A stretch of DNA of 49,913 nt from Pseudomonadota bacterium (GTDB taxonomy: Bacteria > Pseudomonadota > Alphaproteobacteria > Rhizobiales > Rhizobiaceae), in assembly GCA_023399465.1 (NCBI GenBank), contig JAEWPB010000014.1, positions 1 to 49,913 of the forward strand, in the 5' to 3' direction. Positions 41,287 to 49,698 of this stretch are shown piece after piece; position 1 is the first letter of the stretch, and the number at the start of each line of letters is the position of its first letter. Below the pieces are notes generated by a model. It did not search any database. It saw only the letters and a list, made by a program, of their open reading frames with translations, and was not told the DNA's origin. A program made the position numbers and the translations under genes.

Positions 41287-42040
41287 GCTGAAGGCAATCG
41301 GCCGCCGCTATCAGGTGGCGGAGCGCGAGGTCGTCGCGCTTGCCGATATCGACATGACCCTGCCGGACGGCAGCTTCACCACGGTCGTGGGCCGCAGCGG
41401 CTGCGGCAAGACCACGTTGCTGCGCGTTCTTGCCGGCCTCACTCCGCCGAGCGAAGGCCGGCTCATTCACCACGACGCGAGCGGCCTGCGCATCGGCGTC
41501 GTCTTCCAGGATGCGCGGCTGATGCCGTGGCTGTCGGTCCGCGACAACATCGCCTTCGGGCTGGTCGGACGCGAAAGCCGCGCGACTATCGAGGCGCGCT
41601 GTACGGCGATGCTCGAGCTCGTCGGCCTGTCGGCGTTCCGAGATGCCTTTCCGGCGCAGCTGTCCGGCGGCATGGCACAGCGCGTGGCGATCGCCCGTGC
41701 CCTGGTGCTCGAACCGGACCTGCTGCTGCTCGACGAGCCTTTTGCCGCACTCGACGCCTTCACACGGCGCAGCATGCAGAACGAACTGATCACGCTGTGG
41801 CAGGCAAGGCGACCGACAGTGGTGTTCGTCACCCACGATGTCGAGGAAGCCGTGCTGCTCGGCGAGCACGTGGTCGAACTCGATCGCGGTCGCCTTGTCG
41901 GCAGGCAGGAGATCGCCATCCCCTATCCGCGCGATCCGACCGATCCCGCCGTCAACGGCTATCGCCGCCGAATTCTTGCCGGTCTCATGGCGCCATCGCC
42001 CTTGCCATCACCTCATCCCGTCCCTGTATTGGAGAAGTAA
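41279..42040 (+). CDS. ABC transporter ATP-binding protein, SsuB/TauB type
   Basis: A 253-aa ATPase with Walker A GRSGCGKTT (about 39-47), Q-loop 'VVFQDARLMPWLSV', signature LSGGMAQRVAIARAL, Walker B 'LLLLDEPFAALD' and H-loop 'VVFVTHDVEEAV'. The 'PWLSVRDN' and 'LDEPFAALDAFTR' wording is typical of the sulfonate/taurine/nitrate class. It starts with GTG at 41279, inside the end of the permease gene, and its stop abuts the binding-protein ATG (42041), so all three are translationally linked. Confidence 0.93.
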   Translation: MLELKAIGRRYQVAEREVVALADIDMTLPDGSFTTVVGRSGCGKTTLLRVLAGLTPPSEGRLIHHDASGLRIGVVFQDARLMPWLSVRDNIAFGLVGRESRATIEARCTAMLELVGLSAFRDAFPAQLSGGMAQRVAIARALVLEPDLLLLDEPFAALDAFTRRSMQNELITLWQARRPTVVFVTHDVEEAVLLGEHVVELDRGRLVGRQEIAIPYPRDPTDPAVNGYRRRILAGLMAPSPLPSPHPVPVLEK

Positions 42041-42997
42041 ATGAAACTGTTCAGCTCCCTTGCGCTTGCCTTCGCCATGCTGGCTGCGCCTGCCATCGCT
42101 TCCGAAAAGCCGGAAACGGTTCGGATCACCTATGTTTCGGCGCCGTTCAACGTTCCTTCGATCGTCATGCGCGCCAAGGGCTACCTGGACGAAGCCTTCG
42201 CCGCGCATGGTGTAAAGGTAGAAAGCCCGGAAATCACCTCGGGCGCTCAGCAGACACAGGCGATCGCTGCCGGCGAAATCGATATTGCCAGCGTTCTCGG
42301 CGGCACCTCCGCCATCCTCGCCAAGGCCAACGGCATCGACGTGAAGATCATCGCCGCCTATGCCCGCTCGCCAAAAGCTTACTACCTGATGACCCGCGAA
42401 GACGGCCCGACGGCGCTTGCCGACCTCAAGGGCAAGAAGATCGCCGGTCCGAAGGGCACGGTACTCAACCAGCTCCTGGTTTCCGCGCTGCGCTCGCAGA
42501 ACCTGACGCTTGCCGACGTCGAATACATCAACATGGACCTGCCGACCGCGCGTGCCGCCCTGCTTTCCGGTCAGGTTGATGTCGCGACCCTCGCCGGCAA
42601 CAACGCCGTCATGGTCGAGAAGGCCGGCGGCAAGGCGCTGACCAGCGGCGAAGGCTTCATCAAGCCGACCACGGTCATCGGTGCCCGCGCCAAGTTCGTC
42701 GAGGAGCATCCGGAACTGGTTGCCGCCTACTTCGCAGCGCACCGCAAGGCGCTGGACTTCATCGCCGCAAACCCGGAAGAAGCCCTGGCGATCGCTGCCG
42801 AGGAACAGAAGATCTCGATCGAGGACGCCCGCGCCCAGCTTCCGCTCTACGACTTCAACCCGGTAATGACCGATGACGATATCGCCAACCTCACCGCCGA
42901 CCAGACCTTCATGGTCGAATCGGAAATGCTCCCGGCCGCCAACGTCATCGACATCAAGACCGATCTGATCGCGCCCTCGGCATTCGAGGTGAAGTGA
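42041..42997 (+). CDS. Periplasmic binding protein, SsuA/TauA/NrtA-like
   Basis: A 318-aa precursor with a 20-residue signal peptide (AAPAIAS|EKPE). The mature part is a type 2 binding fold with 'FNVPSIVMRAKGYLDEAFA', 'TSGAQQTQAIAAGEIDIASVLG', 'LKGKKIAGPKGTVLNQLLV' and 'FVEEHPELVAAYFAAHRKAL'. This is the NMT1/SsuA superfamily, whose members bind aliphatic sulfonates, taurine, thiamine precursors or other small anions. The flavin monooxygenase downstream favours an organosulfur ligand, without proving it. Confidence 0.9.
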   Translation: MKLFSSLALAFAMLAAPAIASEKPETVRITYVSAPFNVPSIVMRAKGYLDEAFAAHGVKVESPEITSGAQQTQAIAAGEIDIASVLGGTSAILAKANGIDVKIIAAYARSPKAYYLMTREDGPTALADLKGKKIAGPKGTVLNQLLVSALRSQNLTLADVEYINMDLPTARAALLSGQVDVATLAGNNAVMVEKAGGKALTSGEGFIKPTTVIGARAKFVEEHPELVAAYFAAHRKALDFIAANPEEALAIAAEEQKISIEDARAQLPLYDFNPVMTDDDIANLTADQTFMVESEMLPAANVIDIKTDLIAPSAFEVK

Positions 42998-43032
42998 TCC
43001 CTTCGACCTTTCGCCAAGGCGAAGGCTGAACA

Positions 43033-43069
43033 GGCGACGGGCGGGGCCGTTCGGTTGCCGCCTGTCGCC
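43033..43069 (+). other. 12-bp hairpin between binding protein and monooxygenase
   Basis: GGCGACGGGCGG (43033-43044) pairs with CCGCCTGTCGCC (43058-43069) with one G-T pair, 13-base loop. It ends 9 bp before the AGGAG ribosome site of the next gene. There is no U-tract, so an mRNA stabiliser for the binding-protein message or a partial attenuator is more likely than a full stop. Confidence 0.5.
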
Positions 43070-43090
43070 AGAAACTGCAGGAGCATGCCC

Positions 43091-44107
43091 ATGAAACTGT
43101 CGATTCTCGATCCCATCCAGATCCCGCAGGGACAGACGAGCGCCGGGGCGCTCAGGAGTTCGATTGCGCTCGCGCAGGCGGCGGAACGACTTGGCTACAC
43201 CCGCTACTGGGTCGTCGAACACCACGCCGTGCCTTACGAGGCAGCCGCGGCGCCAGAAGTGTTCGCCGCCGCGCTCGCCGGCGCCACCAGCACCATTCGC
43301 ATTGGCGTCGGAGGGGTGCTTCTCAATCACTACAGTCCCTACAAGGTCGCCGAATCACTGCGGACGCTGGAGGCCCTCTATCCCGGCCGCATCGACGTCG
43401 GCATCGGCCGCGCAACGGCCGGACCTGTTGCCGACCGGGCGCTGAAGCGCCTGCGCGACGTCGAATTGCCTGACGATCACGCCCGCCAGGTCGAGGAACT
43501 CGTCGGCTGGCTCGGCAATGACCTGCCGGCCGATTCGCCTTTCGCCGGCATCGGCGTCATGGCCGATCTGCCCGCCGGACCGCTGCCGTGGATCCTGGCG
43601 GTGTCGGAGGAAAGCGCTGAACGCGCCGGGCGGCTCGGCCTGGCGCTCGCCTGCAGCGCCTTCCACGTGCCGGAAAAGGCACCCTTGGCAAAGGCCGCCT
43701 ATGACCGCGCCTTCCAGCCGTCGCGCTACCGCGCGGGCATCGATGCGCCGCGCTCGCTGCTTGCCATCCGCCTGGTGATCGGCGAAACGCAGGAAGAGGC
43801 GGAGCGGCTGGCAATGCCGATGCGTGCCGCCTTCAAGCTGCGCCGCAAGGACGAAGTCATGCCCGAGCGCCTGCCCACTCCCGAAGAGGCGATCGAACTG
43901 ATGGGCGGGGTGCTGCCCGCAGAGACGACCGATTGGCCGGGCTATCTCATCGGTACGCCGGAGTTCGTCCGAAAGGCGATGGAACGCATGGCTAAGACCA
44001 CCGGGATCGACGAGATCATGGTGCAGGACGTCATCCATGACCAGGAATTGCGGCTGAGGAACTACGAGCTGCTGGCGCGCACATTCGATCTGCCGCCGAG
44101 AGGGTAG
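43091..44107 (+). CDS. LLM-class flavin-dependent oxidoreductase, MsnO8-like
   Basis: A 338-aa luciferase-like TIM-barrel enzyme starting MKLSILDPIQIPQGQT. 'AQAAERLGYTRYWVVEHHA', 'IRIGVGGVLLNHYSPYKVAE' and 'EALYPGRIDVGIGRA' are the signature of the MsnO8/alkanal-monooxygenase-like subgroup, which uses reduced FMN and O2. It is not SsuD proper. Adjacent to an Ssu-type transporter, it likely oxidises an imported organosulfur or related compound. I chose the ATG at 43091, 7 bases after AGGAG; an ATG at 43085 is one base after it. Last gene of the operon. Confidence 0.88.
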   Translation: MKLSILDPIQIPQGQTSAGALRSSIALAQAAERLGYTRYWVVEHHAVPYEAAAAPEVFAAALAGATSTIRIGVGGVLLNHYSPYKVAESLRTLEALYPGRIDVGIGRATAGPVADRALKRLRDVELPDDHARQVEELVGWLGNDLPADSPFAGIGVMADLPAGPLPWILAVSEESAERAGRLGLALACSAFHVPEKAPLAKAAYDRAFQPSRYRAGIDAPRSLLAIRLVIGETQEEAERLAMPMRAAFKLRRKDEVMPERLPTPEEAIELMGGVLPAETTDWPGYLIGTPEFVRKAMERMAKTTGIDEIMVQDVIHDQELRLRNYELLARTFDLPPRG

Positions 44108-44338
44108 GGAGAACGCTCGCGCGGCGCTCATTACTTCCGTTAGTGGAAGTTCTAATTTATCAGCAACTTAACGCCGTTTGACGCTGCGAGAAGCCGTGTC
44201 AGGCGGCGTTTCTGCATTGAGCTGCAGGGTTAATGCCGCGCTAATACTCGATCAAACTGATAGAGATAGTTGACTCAGGTTCGAATTGTGGCATGATTGT
44301 GTCAGTCAGGCCCGAGGGCCGAACCAGCGAGGTGCAGC

Positions 44339-44530
44339 ATGTTCTATCTTGGTGGAATGACGTTTGGTTATCTGACCCCTTGCGTGGAGGGCGCTGACGC
44401 CAAAGCGGCCTCGGTCGTCCCGCAAGCCAGCAGCCTCGCCAAGCAGGCCCGGCGGGAAACCGAAAGGCGCGGCACTGAGGACGTCGCCGAAGATCGCCCG
44501 ATCCTCTGGCCCTGGCATCTCTTCCACTGA
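44339..44530 (+). CDS. Unknown small protein, 63 aa
   Basis: It starts MFYLGGMTFGYLTPCVEGAD after GAGGTG (spacing 6), with a charged middle (KQARRETERRGTEDVAED) and the aromatic end PILWPWHLFH. No signal peptide is obvious; the aromatic tail could associate with membrane. Family not recognised. The good ribosome site supports translation. It stands alone between two intergenic regions. Confidence 0.5.
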   Translation: MFYLGGMTFGYLTPCVEGADAKAASVVPQASSLAKQARRETERRGTEDVAEDRPILWPWHLFH

Positions 44531-44721
44531 ATGCTCAGGCGTCCGGGCGAGCATCCCGGGGGCGGCAATAGGAAGGGCGCATCGAAATGGTTTTCTATCG
44601 TTCAACACGCAAACCGAAAATTATCTCTACAAATCCCATAGGGTAGATATACAATTAATATGTCCTTACGAAATGCTGGCGGCTCTTGTCGGTAACCGTA
44701 ACCGAGATGCGGAGAAACGCG

Positions 44722-44895
44722 ATGTCTAACCTCGAATTGTCAGATGCACGCTCCGGCCGTCATCATCGCGTCCCTGGCGCGAGCGCGACATCCGTGTTCG
44801 CCCGCAGGCAGAAGCTGCAGGCCGGACTGAATATCGGCCTGGTTTCGGTCGCGTTCCTGTTCATCGTGGCCGTTGTTCTCGGCGTCTTCCCTTAA
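44722..44895 (+). CDS. Small single-span membrane protein, 57 aa
   Basis: It starts MSNLELSDARSGRHHRVPGA after GGAGAA. Residues 38-57 (LVSVAFLFIVAVVLGVFP) form one membrane segment at the C-terminus, preceded by a basic stretch (FARRQKLQ) that predicts a cytoplasmic N-terminus. Small tail-anchored proteins of this kind are common in rhizobia and mostly unnamed. A 19-bp hairpin follows 46 bp later. Confidence 0.6.
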   Translation: MSNLELSDARSGRHHRVPGASATSVFARRQKLQAGLNIGLVSVAFLFIVAVVLGVFP

Positions 44896-44941
44896 AACGT
44901 TTTGCCGAAGGGCCAGCATCGCTGGCAATCAGTTCTGCTCA

Positions 44942-44984
44942 ACGACAATGCCCGGAAAGCTGCTGGCTTTCCGGGCATTGTCGT
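44942..44984. terminator. 19-bp perfect inverted repeat between convergent genes
   Basis: A perfect 19-bp stem (44942-44960 with 44966-44984; core CCCGGAAAGC/GCTTTCCGGG) closes a 5-base TGCTG loop. It sits between the small membrane protein (plus) and the M20 amidohydrolase (minus), serving as a two-way terminator. CTTGTGCTTC follows on plus and GAGCAGAACT on minus. Confidence 0.8.
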
Positions 44985-45015
44985 CTTGTGCTTCAGGCTT
45001 CTGGGCTAAGGCGCG

Positions 45016-46185
45016 CTATTCCGGCTTCAACCGGTTTTCCGCCAGTTCCACCCAGAACGATGCGCCGATCGGCAGGACGTCGTCGTTGAAGTCGTATTTC
45101 GGGTGATGCAGCGACGGGTCGTTGCCGTCGCGGCTGGTGCCGAGGAAGAAGTATGTTCCCGGGCGTTCCTGCAGCATGAAGGCAAAGTCCTCGCTGCCCA
45201 TGAAGGGACGCTCGAGATCTACGACCTTGTCCTCGCCGGCGAAGCGCCGGGCAAGCTCGCGGACGAAATCGGTTTCCGCCTTGTGGTTGATGGTGGCGTC
45301 GTAGCTGCGCTGGTAGTCGACGGTGGCGGTCATGCCGAAGCTCGCTGCCTGGGTTTCGGCAACCAGGGTAATGCGCCGCTGCAGTTCGTCGCGGACTTTT
45401 GGGTCGAAGGAGCGAATGCCGACAGTCAGCACCGCGCGCTCGGGGATGATGTTGCTCGCCGAGCCGCCATGAAAGGCACCGACGGTAACGACGGTCGGGT
45501 CGAGCGGATGGATGTTGCGCGAAACGATCGTCTGCAACGCCATGATGATGCTGGCGCCGGCGACGATCGGGTCGGCGGTTTCCTGCGGCTCGGCGCCGTG
45601 GCCGCCAAGGCCGTTGATGGTGATCGTGGCCTCGTCGACGGCAGCCATGATCGGGCCTTCGCGCAGTGCGAACTGGCCGAAAGGCAGGCCGGGCTCGTTG
45701 TGAAGCGCGAACACGGCGTCGCAGGGGAAGCGCTCGAACAGGCCTTCCTCGATCATGATGCGGGCACCGCCGAAGTTCTCCTCGGCCGGCTGGAAGATCA
45801 GGTGAATGGTGCCGTCGAAATTGCGCCGCTCGGCGAGCATCTTCGCTGCACCGAGCAGCATGGCGGTGTGTCCGTCATGACCGCAGGCATGCATGACGCC
45901 CGTGGTCTGGCTGGCATATTCGAGCCCGGTTTCCTCGACGATCGGTAAGGCATCGATGTCGGCGCGAATGCCGATGCTGCGTCCTGATGTGCCGTTGCGC
46001 AAGGTGGCGACGATGCCGGTCTTCGCCAGGCCGCGGGTCACTTGATAGCCCATCGCGGTCAGCTGCTCGGCGAGGAAATCCGAGGTCTTGAATTCCGAGA
46101 GGCCGATTTCGGGGTTCTGGTGAAGAAAGCGGCGGATCGCGACGAGATCGGGCATGGAATTCGGAAACTGATAGCTCATTGTCAT
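45016..46185 (-). CDS. M20-family amidohydrolase (hippurate hydrolase/N-acyl amino acid deacylase type)
   Basis: A 389-aa dizinc amidohydrolase. Metal and catalytic motifs are 'MHACGHDGHT' (about 98-107), 'FQPAEENFGGA' with the Glu-Glu pair (about 138), 'ALHNEPGLPFG' with a His ligand, 'GLGGHGAEPQETADPI' for the dimerisation His, and 'LHHPKYDFND' near the end. Such enzymes cleave N-acyl or indole/hippuryl amino-acid conjugates. The ATG at 46185 overlaps the permease stop as ATGA. It is the last gene of a polar amino-acid ABC operon, so it probably hydrolyses what the transporter brings in. An alternative ATG lies 6 bases further in. Confidence 0.93.
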   Translation of the reverse strand: MTMSYQFPNSMPDLVAIRRFLHQNPEIGLSEFKTSDFLAEQLTAMGYQVTRGLAKTGIVATLRNGTSGRSIGIRADIDALPIVEETGLEYASQTTGVMHACGHDGHTAMLLGAAKMLAERRNFDGTIHLIFQPAEENFGGARIMIEEGLFERFPCDAVFALHNEPGLPFGQFALREGPIMAAVDEATITINGLGGHGAEPQETADPIVAGASIIMALQTIVSRNIHPLDPTVVTVGAFHGGSASNIIPERAVLTVGIRSFDPKVRDELQRRITLVAETQAASFGMTATVDYQRSYDATINHKAETDFVRELARRFAGEDKVVDLERPFMGSEDFAFMLQERPGTYFFLGTSRDGNDPSLHHPKYDFNDDVLPIGASFWVELAENRLKPE

Positions 46186-46997
46186 GCACCACGGGTTGGA
46201 ATGCGGTTTTCGAAATATCTGAAGAGCAGGATCAGCAGCCCCGTCAGGCAAAGGTAGATCAGCGCCAGCAGTAGCAGCGGTTCATAGGTAAGGTAAGTCT
46301 CCTGCCGTACCTTGGACATGACGGAGTAGGCATCGACCACGGTGATTGTGGCGACGAGCGGCGTCGACTTCAGTTGCAGCACGGTCTCGCCGTTCAGCGT
46401 CGGAAGCGCGCGATGGATGGCCCGCGGCAGCCAGATCCGGCGGAACGCGGTCCAGCGGCTCATGCCGAAGGCGTTGGCAGCTTCGAGCTCGCCGCGCGGG
46501 ACGCCGGCAAAGGCACCACGCATGACCTCGCCCTCATAGGCAGCAAAGGAGATCGTGAGCGCAAGGAAACCGTAGGGCCAGGCCTGGCGCAGATAGGGCC
46601 AGAGGAAGGACGAGCGGATTTCGGGAAATTGCGCAAACAGCGAGCCGAGCCCGTAGTAAAGCAGCCATAGCTGCAGCAGCAGCGGCGTTCCACGGATAAC
46701 GGTGCAGAAACCCCGGGCAAGCCAGCCGAGGGGCCATGGACCGGTCACCTGCGCAAGGCCGATCGGAACGGCGAAGAGAAAGCCGACAATGGCGGTCGAG
46801 AACAGCAGCAGCAGGGTCTGGCCGATGCCATAGATCAGCCGCTCCTGGTATCGCGGCAACCAGTCCCAGCGCATGAACCAGACGATGCAGAAGACGATAG
46901 CGGCGAAGATCAGCATCAGCACGATGCGATGGGGTTCGAATAGGCTGCGCGCCTTCGGCGGTACATAGGCGGGCAATGTGCTGGCGGGTTCGCTCAT
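46182..46997 (-). CDS. Amino-acid ABC transporter permease (HisM/ArtM-type)
   Basis: A 271-aa membrane protein. After a ~25-residue cytoplasmic start (MSEPASTLPAYVPPKARSLF) it has about five segments and the EAA loop 'ELEAANAFGMSRWTAFRRIWLP'. 'TVIRGTPLLLQLWLLYYGLG' is the classical HisM/GlnP signature. The ATG at 46997 overlaps the stop of the partner permease (46994) and its stop overlaps the M20 start, both as ATGA. Longer frame upstream is a shadow of the partner gene. Confidence 0.93.
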   Translation of the reverse strand: MSEPASTLPAYVPPKARSLFEPHRIVLMLIFAAIVFCIVWFMRWDWLPRYQERLIYGIGQTLLLLFSTAIVGFLFAVPIGLAQVTGPWPLGWLARGFCTVIRGTPLLLQLWLLYYGLGSLFAQFPEIRSSFLWPYLRQAWPYGFLALTISFAAYEGEVMRGAFAGVPRGELEAANAFGMSRWTAFRRIWLPRAIHRALPTLNGETVLQLKSTPLVATITVVDAYSVMSKVRQETYLTYEPLLLLALIYLCLTGLLILLFRYFENRIPTRGA

Positions 46998-47734
46998 GTC
47001 GATGGCCTCACCATTCCGCGCCGTGCATGGCGTTCGATAAAGTGGATGACGACGTTCGATACCATTGTCAGCGCCAGATAGAGCAGGCCGGCGGCGCAGA
47101 AGAACATCAGGTATGCCTTGGTGGTGCCGGCCGCCTGGCGGGTCACCAGCGTCAGTTCGCTGAAGCCGACCACCGCGAGCAGTGCCGTATCCTTGGTTGC
47201 GATCAGCCAGAGATTGGCGAGGCCGGGAATGGCATAGGGCAGCATCGCCGGCAGCGTCACGCGGCGCAGCGCCTGGACAGGCGACATGCCGTAGGCGCGT
47301 GCCGCCTCGATCTGTCCCGGCGGTATCGCCTTGATCGCGCCGCGCAGCACCTCGGTCGAATAGGCGCCCTGGACCACCGCAATGACGAAAATGCCGGCTG
47401 CAAGTCCGCTGATGTCGACGGAGCCGTAGCCGAGCAGCGTCAGCAACTGGTTGAGCGCGTCGGTTCCGGCATAGTAGAGCAGCAGGATCAGCACCAGTTC
47501 GGGCACGGCGCGGATCACGGTGGTATAGACTTCGAGAAGATCGCGAACGACCGGTCCGCCGTAGAGCTTGCCGAAGGCGCCGCCGATACCGATCAGCAGG
47601 CCGAAAACGTAACCGCCAACCGCAAGCTGAAGCGAGGCGAGGAAGCCGGTGAGCAGCGCGCCGCCCCATCCCGGAGGCGACAGCGACAGGAGGCTAAGGT
47701 CGAAGAGTGGTGTGGGCGTGGCCATGGCATTCAT
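46994..47734 (-). CDS. Amino-acid ABC transporter permease (HisQ/ArtQ-type)
   Basis: A 246-aa membrane protein with about five segments, the 'YTTVIRAVPELVLILLLYYAG' signature and EAA loop 'QIEAARAYGMSPVQALRRVTLPAMLP'. It pairs with the HisM-type permease translated by overlap at 46997. Two ATGs (47734, 47725) are possible starts; neither has a strong ribosome site. A 13-bp hairpin lies between the binding-protein gene and this one. Confidence 0.92.
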   Translation of the reverse strand: MNAMATPTPLFDLSLLSLSPPGWGGALLTGFLASLQLAVGGYVFGLLIGIGGAFGKLYGGPVVRDLLEVYTTVIRAVPELVLILLLYYAGTDALNQLLTLLGYGSVDISGLAAGIFVIAVVQGAYSTEVLRGAIKAIPPGQIEAARAYGMSPVQALRRVTLPAMLPYAIPGLANLWLIATKDTALLAVVGFSELTLVTRQAAGTTKAYLMFFCAAGLLYLALTMVSNVVIHFIERHARRGMVRPST

Positions 47735-47780
47735 TCGATTGATGCCGGGGGCGCGGATGCCCTCGGCCTATGAACGGGAA

Positions 47781-47818
47781 GACCGGCGCGGCGGACGAAA
47801 GTAAGCGCCGCGCCGGTC
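47781..47818 (-). other. 13-bp hairpin between binding protein and permease genes
   Basis: GACCGGCGCGGCG (47781-47793) pairs perfectly with CGCCGCGCCGGTC (47806-47818) over a 12-base loop, 18 bp after the binding-protein stop. Hairpins here usually protect the binding-protein message and lower permease expression; no U-tract is present. Confidence 0.65.
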
Positions 47819-47836
47819 GTTCGGCACCTGGCCGGA

Positions 47837-48619
47837 TCAATCGCCGTAGACGTCGAAGTCGAAGTGCTTCTTGGTGATCGTCTCATACGTGCCGTTGGCA
47901 CGGATGGCGGCGATCGCCGCGTTGAGCTTGTCCTTCAGCTCGGTTTCGCCCTTGCGAATACCGACGCCGACGCCCGCACCGAGAATGGCCTTGTCATCGG
48001 CGACGTAGCCCTTGAGATCGCAGCAAGCCTTGCCCTGATCGGTTTTGAGGAAATCCGTCAGCGCGATCGCGTCGGCCTGGATGGCATCGATGCGGCCGGC
48101 GGCGAGATCCTGGTTGGCTTCATCCTGGGTCTGGTACTCCTTCACCTCGGCGGCCTTCTCGGCAAAGTACGCCTTCACGTACTCCTGGTGAACGGTCGCC
48201 ACCTGCACGCCGATGATCTTGCCGGCCAGCCCATCGGGGGTGGCATCGAACGTCTGGTCCTTCGCGCCGATGATGCCGGTCGGGGTGTTATAGTACTTAT
48301 CGGAGAAATCGATGGTCTTCTGGCGCTCGGCGGTGATCGACATCGAGCTCATGATCATATCGATCTTCTTGGTGGTCAGCGCCGGGATGATGCCGTCCCA
48401 GGCGACCGGCGTCAGCACGCATTCGATCTTGGCCTCGGCGCAGATGGCGTTCATGAAGTCGACTTCCCAGCCGACCCAGTTCCCGGCGGCGTCGGGAGCG
48501 GTGAACGGCGGATAGGGCTCGGCTGCGACGCCGACCTTGAACGGTTCGGCGGCGGCAGCACCGGCGCCGGCAAGGCCCAGGGCAAGCGCGAGGATAGCGG
48601 TCTTCAAGGCTACTTTCAT
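47837..48619 (-). CDS. Polar amino-acid-type periplasmic binding protein
   Basis: A 260-aa precursor; signal peptide to about residue 24 (GAGAAAA|EPFKVGV). The mature part is SBP_bac_3: 'EPYPPFTAPDAAGNWVGWEV', 'VAWDGIIPALTTKKIDMIMS', 'ITAERQKTIDFSDKYYNTP', 'GRIDAIQADAIALTDFL'. This is the LAO/HisJ family for basic or polar amino acids and opines. The conserved Asp/Arg contacts are present in the expected blocks, but the ligand cannot be fixed. It follows the ATPase gene by 30 bp. Confidence 0.92.
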   Translation of the reverse strand: MKVALKTAILALALGLAGAGAAAAEPFKVGVAAEPYPPFTAPDAAGNWVGWEVDFMNAICAEAKIECVLTPVAWDGIIPALTTKKIDMIMSSMSITAERQKTIDFSDKYYNTPTGIIGAKDQTFDATPDGLAGKIIGVQVATVHQEYVKAYFAEKAAEVKEYQTQDEANQDLAAGRIDAIQADAIALTDFLKTDQGKACCDLKGYVADDKAILGAGVGVGIRKGETELKDKLNAAIAAIRANGTYETITKKHFDFDVYGD

Positions 48620-48649
48620 GTCATTCCCCTTTTTATGTTGCTCATTTTT

Positions 48650-49423
48650 TTAATGAATGGAGCTGATGAACTTCTTCAGGCGTTCGGATTTCGGATCCCC
48701 GAACACCGCTTCTGGCGGTCCCTGTTCCTCGATGAGGCCATTATGCAGGAAGACCACGTGATTGGAGACTTCACGGGCGAACTTCATTTCATGGGTGACG
48801 AGCAGCATGGTGCGCTTTTCGCGGGCGAGATCGCCGATCACCGCCAGCACTTCGCCGACGAGTTCGGGATCGAGCGCCGAGGTCGGCTCGTCGAACAGCA
48901 TGACCAGCGGCTGGATGGCGAGCGCGCGCGCGATCGCGGCACGCTGTTGCTGGCCGCCCGACAGGAAGGCAGGATAGGCGTCGCGCTTCTCGTAGAGGCC
49001 GACCCGGCGCAAAAGCGTCTCGGCGATGTCGATTGCCGTGTCCTTCGAAATGCCGAGGACGTGGATCGGCACTTCGATGACGTTCTGCAGAACTGTCATG
49101 TGTTGCCATAGGTTGAAGCTCTGGAAGACCATCCCGAGCTGGCTGCGCAGGCGCTGCACCTGCCGGCGGTTTGCCGGCATCAGACCGCCATGGCCATCAT
49201 TCTTCATCGCGATGGTTTCACCGTGAATGGTGACGCTGCCGGCACTTGGCAGTTCCAGCATGTTGATGCAGCGAAGAAAGGTCGACTTCCCGGAGCCGCT
49301 GCCGCCGATAATGGCGATCACGTCACCCTGACGTGCGGTGAGGGAGATGCCCTTGAGGACCTCGAGCGGCCCGAAACGCTTATGGAGATCTTTTACTACT
49401 ATGGCTTGCGCCGCATCAGTCAT
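48650..49423 (-). CDS. Amino-acid ABC transporter ATP-binding protein (HisP/GlnQ-type)
   Basis: A 257-aa ATPase with Walker A GGSGSGKST (about 37-45), Q-loop 'MVFQSFNLWQHMTV', signature LSGGQQQRAAIARAL, Walker B 'VMLFDEPTSALDPELVGEVL' and H-loop 'LVTHEMKFA'. These are diagnostic of the HisP/GlnQ branch. I chose the ATG at 49423 (MTDAAQAIVVKDLHKRFG); an in-frame upstream TTG at 49435 is less likely. It is first in the operon: ATPase, binding protein, two permeases, M20 enzyme. Confidence 0.93.
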   Translation of the reverse strand: MTDAAQAIVVKDLHKRFGPLEVLKGISLTARQGDVIAIIGGSGSGKSTFLRCINMLELPSAGSVTIHGETIAMKNDGHGGLMPANRRQVQRLRSQLGMVFQSFNLWQHMTVLQNVIEVPIHVLGISKDTAIDIAETLLRRVGLYEKRDAYPAFLSGGQQQRAAIARALAIQPLVMLFDEPTSALDPELVGEVLAVIGDLAREKRTMLLVTHEMKFAREVSNHVVFLHNGLIEEQGPPEAVFGDPKSERLKKFISSIH

Positions 49424-49541
49424 GAATACCGCCAATGCCGGGCTTCACGAGCCCGTTCCCAATGGTTTACAACTGTTCCCCCAGCTTGTTTTTTGCCGGA
49501 CTCGCCGCTGGTCACGATCCGTAATGCGGGGAGTTTTGCAC

Positions 49542-49569
49542 TTGTCTCGCTATTGTTCAAGCGTATAAT
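49542..49569 (+). promoter_or_regulatory. Sigma70-like promoter for the TetR/BetI-like gene
   Basis: TTGTCT (49542-49547) and a perfect TATAAT (49564-49569) are 16 bp apart. Transcription would start near 49576, leaving a leader of about 120 bases that contains a 22-codon ORF. Confidence 0.6.
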
Positions 49570-49629
49570 AGGCGCCGGTCGCTGAATCGGGCCACGCCTT
49601 CCAGTCCTCAGCCGAGCGGAGTTTTCGGG

Positions 49630-49698
49630 ATGGACATTTTCGACTTGAAGATCAGACAGTTCGTGTCCGCGCGTGGCTCGGCGCCGGGGGCGCGGTGA
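49630..49698 (+). CDS. Short upstream ORF (22 aa) coupled to the TetR-like gene
   Basis: ATG at 49630 follows CGGAG by 8 bases; the frame encodes MDIFDLKIRQFVSARGSAPG plus two residues and stops at 49696-49698, overlapping the ATG of the regulator (TGATG). The regulator has only a weak ribosome site of its own, so coupled translation is plausible. It may instead be a chance frame. Confidence 0.35.
   Translation: MDIFDLKIRQFVSARGSAPGAR

Noticed and set aside
46182..47669. 495-codon fused permease
   Set aside because: The N-terminal half is an out-of-frame reading of the neighbouring permease gene; the real start is the ATG at 46997.
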